NCBI GenBank assembly: GCA_018266295.1
Contig: JAFEAQ010000022.1
Span: 124,001-188,000 of the forward strand
DNA from: Bdellovibrionales bacterium
Lineage (GTDB): Bacteria > Bdellovibrionota > Bdellovibrionia > Bdellovibrionales > Bdellovibrionaceae
Length of the DNA stretch: 64,000 bases
Reading direction: 5' to 3'
Every line of letters starts with the position of its first letter. Position 1 is the first letter of the stretch. The notes beneath the pieces are model-generated. The model had not been told where the DNA came from and did not search any database. It saw only the letters and a list, made by a program, of their open reading frames with translations. Made by a program: the position numbers and the translations under genes. Of the stretch, positions 62,508-64,000 are shown piece by piece.

Positions 62508-63311
62508 ATGTATTCGTCCATTCGAGCTCTAACTTTTGTGTTCATAACTACTATTGCAACAAATGCAATGGCTGAAAAGATTAAGGACAATTCCTTCCTA
62601 ATTGAAGAGGCCTACAACCAAGAAGCTGGAGTAGTTCAGTTTATCAATGGTTATCAATATTCGCAGCTAACAAAAGAATGGAACTATACTTTCACAAATG
62701 AGATCCCTATTCATGATGAGACACATCAATTTTCATATGTACTTCCGATGTCTAAAAAAGCCGGCCCACCTGAAGAGACCGGAATTGGGGATATTCTGTT
62801 AAATTATAGATATCAACTCGTGAATAACGAACACCTTGCTATGGCTCCAAGGTTCTCTTTAATCATACCGTCGGGTGACTACAAAAAAGGTCTCGGGAAT
62901 GGCGCTGTCGGATTCCAATTTAACCAAGCTGTTTCAATCACAATAAATGACAAATGGACCAATCACTGGAACGTAGGGTTCACACTTACTCCAGATGCCA
63001 AAAACGCTAACGATGATAAAGCAACTCTCTTTGGCTTTAATTTTGGAACTAGTGTTGTTTACGATATTACAGAAAAGACAAATTTCCTTTGCGAGTTTGT
63101 CTTCAATAGCAATGAATCAATAGACAGCACCGGCCAAAAAAGCTCGGGCTCCACTTATTATGTCGCCCCCGGATTGAGAACTGCATTTGAAGTAGGAAAA
63201 GACACTGAGATTGTTCCCGGAATTGCCGCTTTAATTGGTGCAGGCCCTTCTGCTGTAGATCACGATACAGGATTCTTTGCTTATTTATCTTTTGAATCTA
63301 AATTGTGGTAA
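62508..63311 (+). CDS. Outer-membrane protein of the phenol-MetA-like barrel type
   Basis: 267 residues with signal peptide (about 22 residues). GIGDILLNYRYQLVNNEHLA and SLIIPSGDYKKGLGNGAVGF are characteristic of the MetA-pathway outer-membrane family (PF13557). AAGGAG is 5 bases upstream. It is divergent from the metal array and may be a transport or resistance porin. Confidence 0.6.
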   Translation: MYSSIRALTFVFITTIATNAMAEKIKDNSFLIEEAYNQEAGVVQFINGYQYSQLTKEWNYTFTNEIPIHDETHQFSYVLPMSKKAGPPEETGIGDILLNYRYQLVNNEHLAMAPRFSLIIPSGDYKKGLGNGAVGFQFNQAVSITINDKWTNHWNVGFTLTPDAKNANDDKATLFGFNFGTSVVYDITEKTNFLCEFVFNSNESIDSTGQKSSGSTYYVAPGLRTAFEVGKDTEIVPGIAALIGAGPSAVDHDTGFFAYLSFESKLW

Positions 63312-63363
63312 AAAAGACTACTTCTAGCCTTTTCTAAAAAAACTGCAGTTCCGACAAGAAGAC

Positions 63364-64000
63364 ATGAACAAATCACTAGTTTATGTCTTCTTTTATTTTA
63401 GTTTAGTATCATTACCATTTCACGCTCTCGCTCAAGATGAAGCTTCATTTTATCCTGAAGAGACCTCCGATTTTTCTATTTCCACGCAGAGCTGCAAAAA
63501 AGCTAGCACCAATCAATTGGCGATCGTGAATATAGGTAACACAAAAGCACAGACCTTTTACAATGAATGCCTTAAAAAAACTAATAGTTCAAAATGGTGT
63601 TCTCAAGTATTGCGACCGAATCCAGCTAGTATCGCAACTTTCAAGTGTACCTATGGCGACCAGCAACCACACCAACTTATCAATCCTCAAGACACAACTT
63701 GGAAAAATGCCTTCTATGGAGTTCAGCTTGTTCAAGAGCTTTCTAGTCTGGGAATAAACGCATGCCAGATCTATAATTGGTGGCGTCCTGAACCTTACAA
63801 CGCTAACGTTGGTGGTGCTGCTGGAAGACACCCCTATGGAACATCTATCGACGTTAAATTCTGTACAAAACTTGATATGGAGAGAGCATTCGCAAAGTTA
63901 TGCGATTGGCGCGCCCAAGGTAGACTTCGTGCCGTTGGTTACTATGGCACTACTTCACTTCATCTGGGAATTGGAGATAAGACTGCGAACACGTGGGGGA
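63364..64000 (+). CDS. M15/D-Ala-D-Ala-peptidase-like exported protein (3' end outside the window)
   Basis: A frame from ATG 63364 stays open to the window end (212 codons). A signal peptide (LVYVFFYFSLVSLPFHALA) is followed by a Cys-containing N-terminal domain and a zinc-peptidase motif GRHPYGTSIDVKF, then SLHLGIGD. The H-x6-D...H pattern is that of M15/Hedgehog-type murein peptidases. It probably trims peptidoglycan in the periplasm; predatory bacteria use such enzymes on host walls. Confidence 0.7.
   Translation, partial: MNKSLVYVFFYFSLVSLPFHALAQDEASFYPEETSDFSISTQSCKKASTNQLAIVNIGNTKAQTFYNECLKKTNSSKWCSQVLRPNPASIATFKCTYGDQQPHQLINPQDTTWKNAFYGVQLVQELSSLGINACQIYNWWRPEPYNANVGGAAGRHPYGTSIDVKFCTKLDMERAFAKLCDWRAQGRLRAVGYYGTTSLHLGIGDKTANTWG

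Noticed and set aside
1-64000. CRISPR arrays, tRNA and rRNA genes
   Set aside because: No regularly spaced identical repeats and no recognisable tRNA cloverleaf or rRNA segment was found on reading; a dedicated RNA search was not possible.

Overview
The window looks like a chromosome segment of a Bdellovibrio-like bacterium (Bdellovibrionota). The basis is the gene content: TIGR02147/DUF4423-type regulators next to small Gly-rich secreted proteins, predominantly Gram-negative envelope systems, frequent TTG/GTG starts with strong Shine-Dalgarno sequences, and a murein-type M15 peptidase. This is inference; no rRNA, tRNA or other clean phylogenetic marker was seen.

Region 1 (1-10.1 kb) is a metabolic/stress cluster: the C-terminal part of PEP synthase, a mono-haem c-type cytochrome, an 862-residue phosphoribosyltransferase/hydrolase/erythromycin-esterase fusion, a zinc alcohol dehydrogenase, an MgtA-type P-type ATPase and a PfkB sugar kinase. 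The fusion plus pfkB resembles the mycobacterial dormancy (DosR) neighbourhood.

Region 2 (10.2-12.9 kb) and region 5 (49.4-52.0 kb) are two diverged copies, in the same orientation and gene order, of a five-gene cassette: XRE regulator, DUF4423-like protein, exported GGGG/RPGM small protein, zinc-ribbon DUF4145 (HEPN-like) protein, and DUF4393 (Abi-alpha-like) protein. Copy 1 has its DUF4145 gene broken exactly at an A AAA AAG slippery heptamer, in the phase used by dnaX. The cassette is my best candidate for an undescribed, probably abortive-infection-like system, and its two copies bracket regions 3 and 4.

Region 3 (12.9-36.9 kb) is a defence island. It holds two unknown genes, a complete class 1 DISARM operon (drmD, drmMI, drmA, drmB, drmC), then in the same transcription unit a small unknown gene and a caspase-like peptidase, a CoiA-like nuclease, a zinc-finger protein behind a palindromic operator, a three-gene operon with two phospholipase-D-like proteins, and a RelE/HigB-type toxin-antitoxin pair.

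Region 4 (37-49.1 kb) is a conjugative, ICE-like module on the minus strand: a lipoprotein, VirB7/TraV-like, VirB2, VirB3, VirB4, VirB5, VirB6, VirB8/TraE, VirB9/TraK and VirB10/TraB-like genes, a small basic protein, an excisionase-like protein, a tyrosine integrase, a replication-relaxation-type protein and a VirD4-like coupling ATPase. Between the integrase and the replication-relaxation gene lies about 570 bp of non-coding DNA with a 144-bp nested inverted repeat, tandem short repeats and more hairpins, the best candidate for oriT. No VirB11 and no canonical MOB relaxase are visible.

Region 6 (52.1-64 kb) has two small unknown genes, then a minus-strand metal-resistance array (CadA/ZntA ATPase, CzcA-type RND pump, an unusually short periplasmic adaptor, a TolC-type channel, two lipoproteins, two CHFGH-containing small exported proteins and an outer-membrane-like protein), followed on the plus strand by an outer-membrane protein and a partial M15-like peptidase running off the window.
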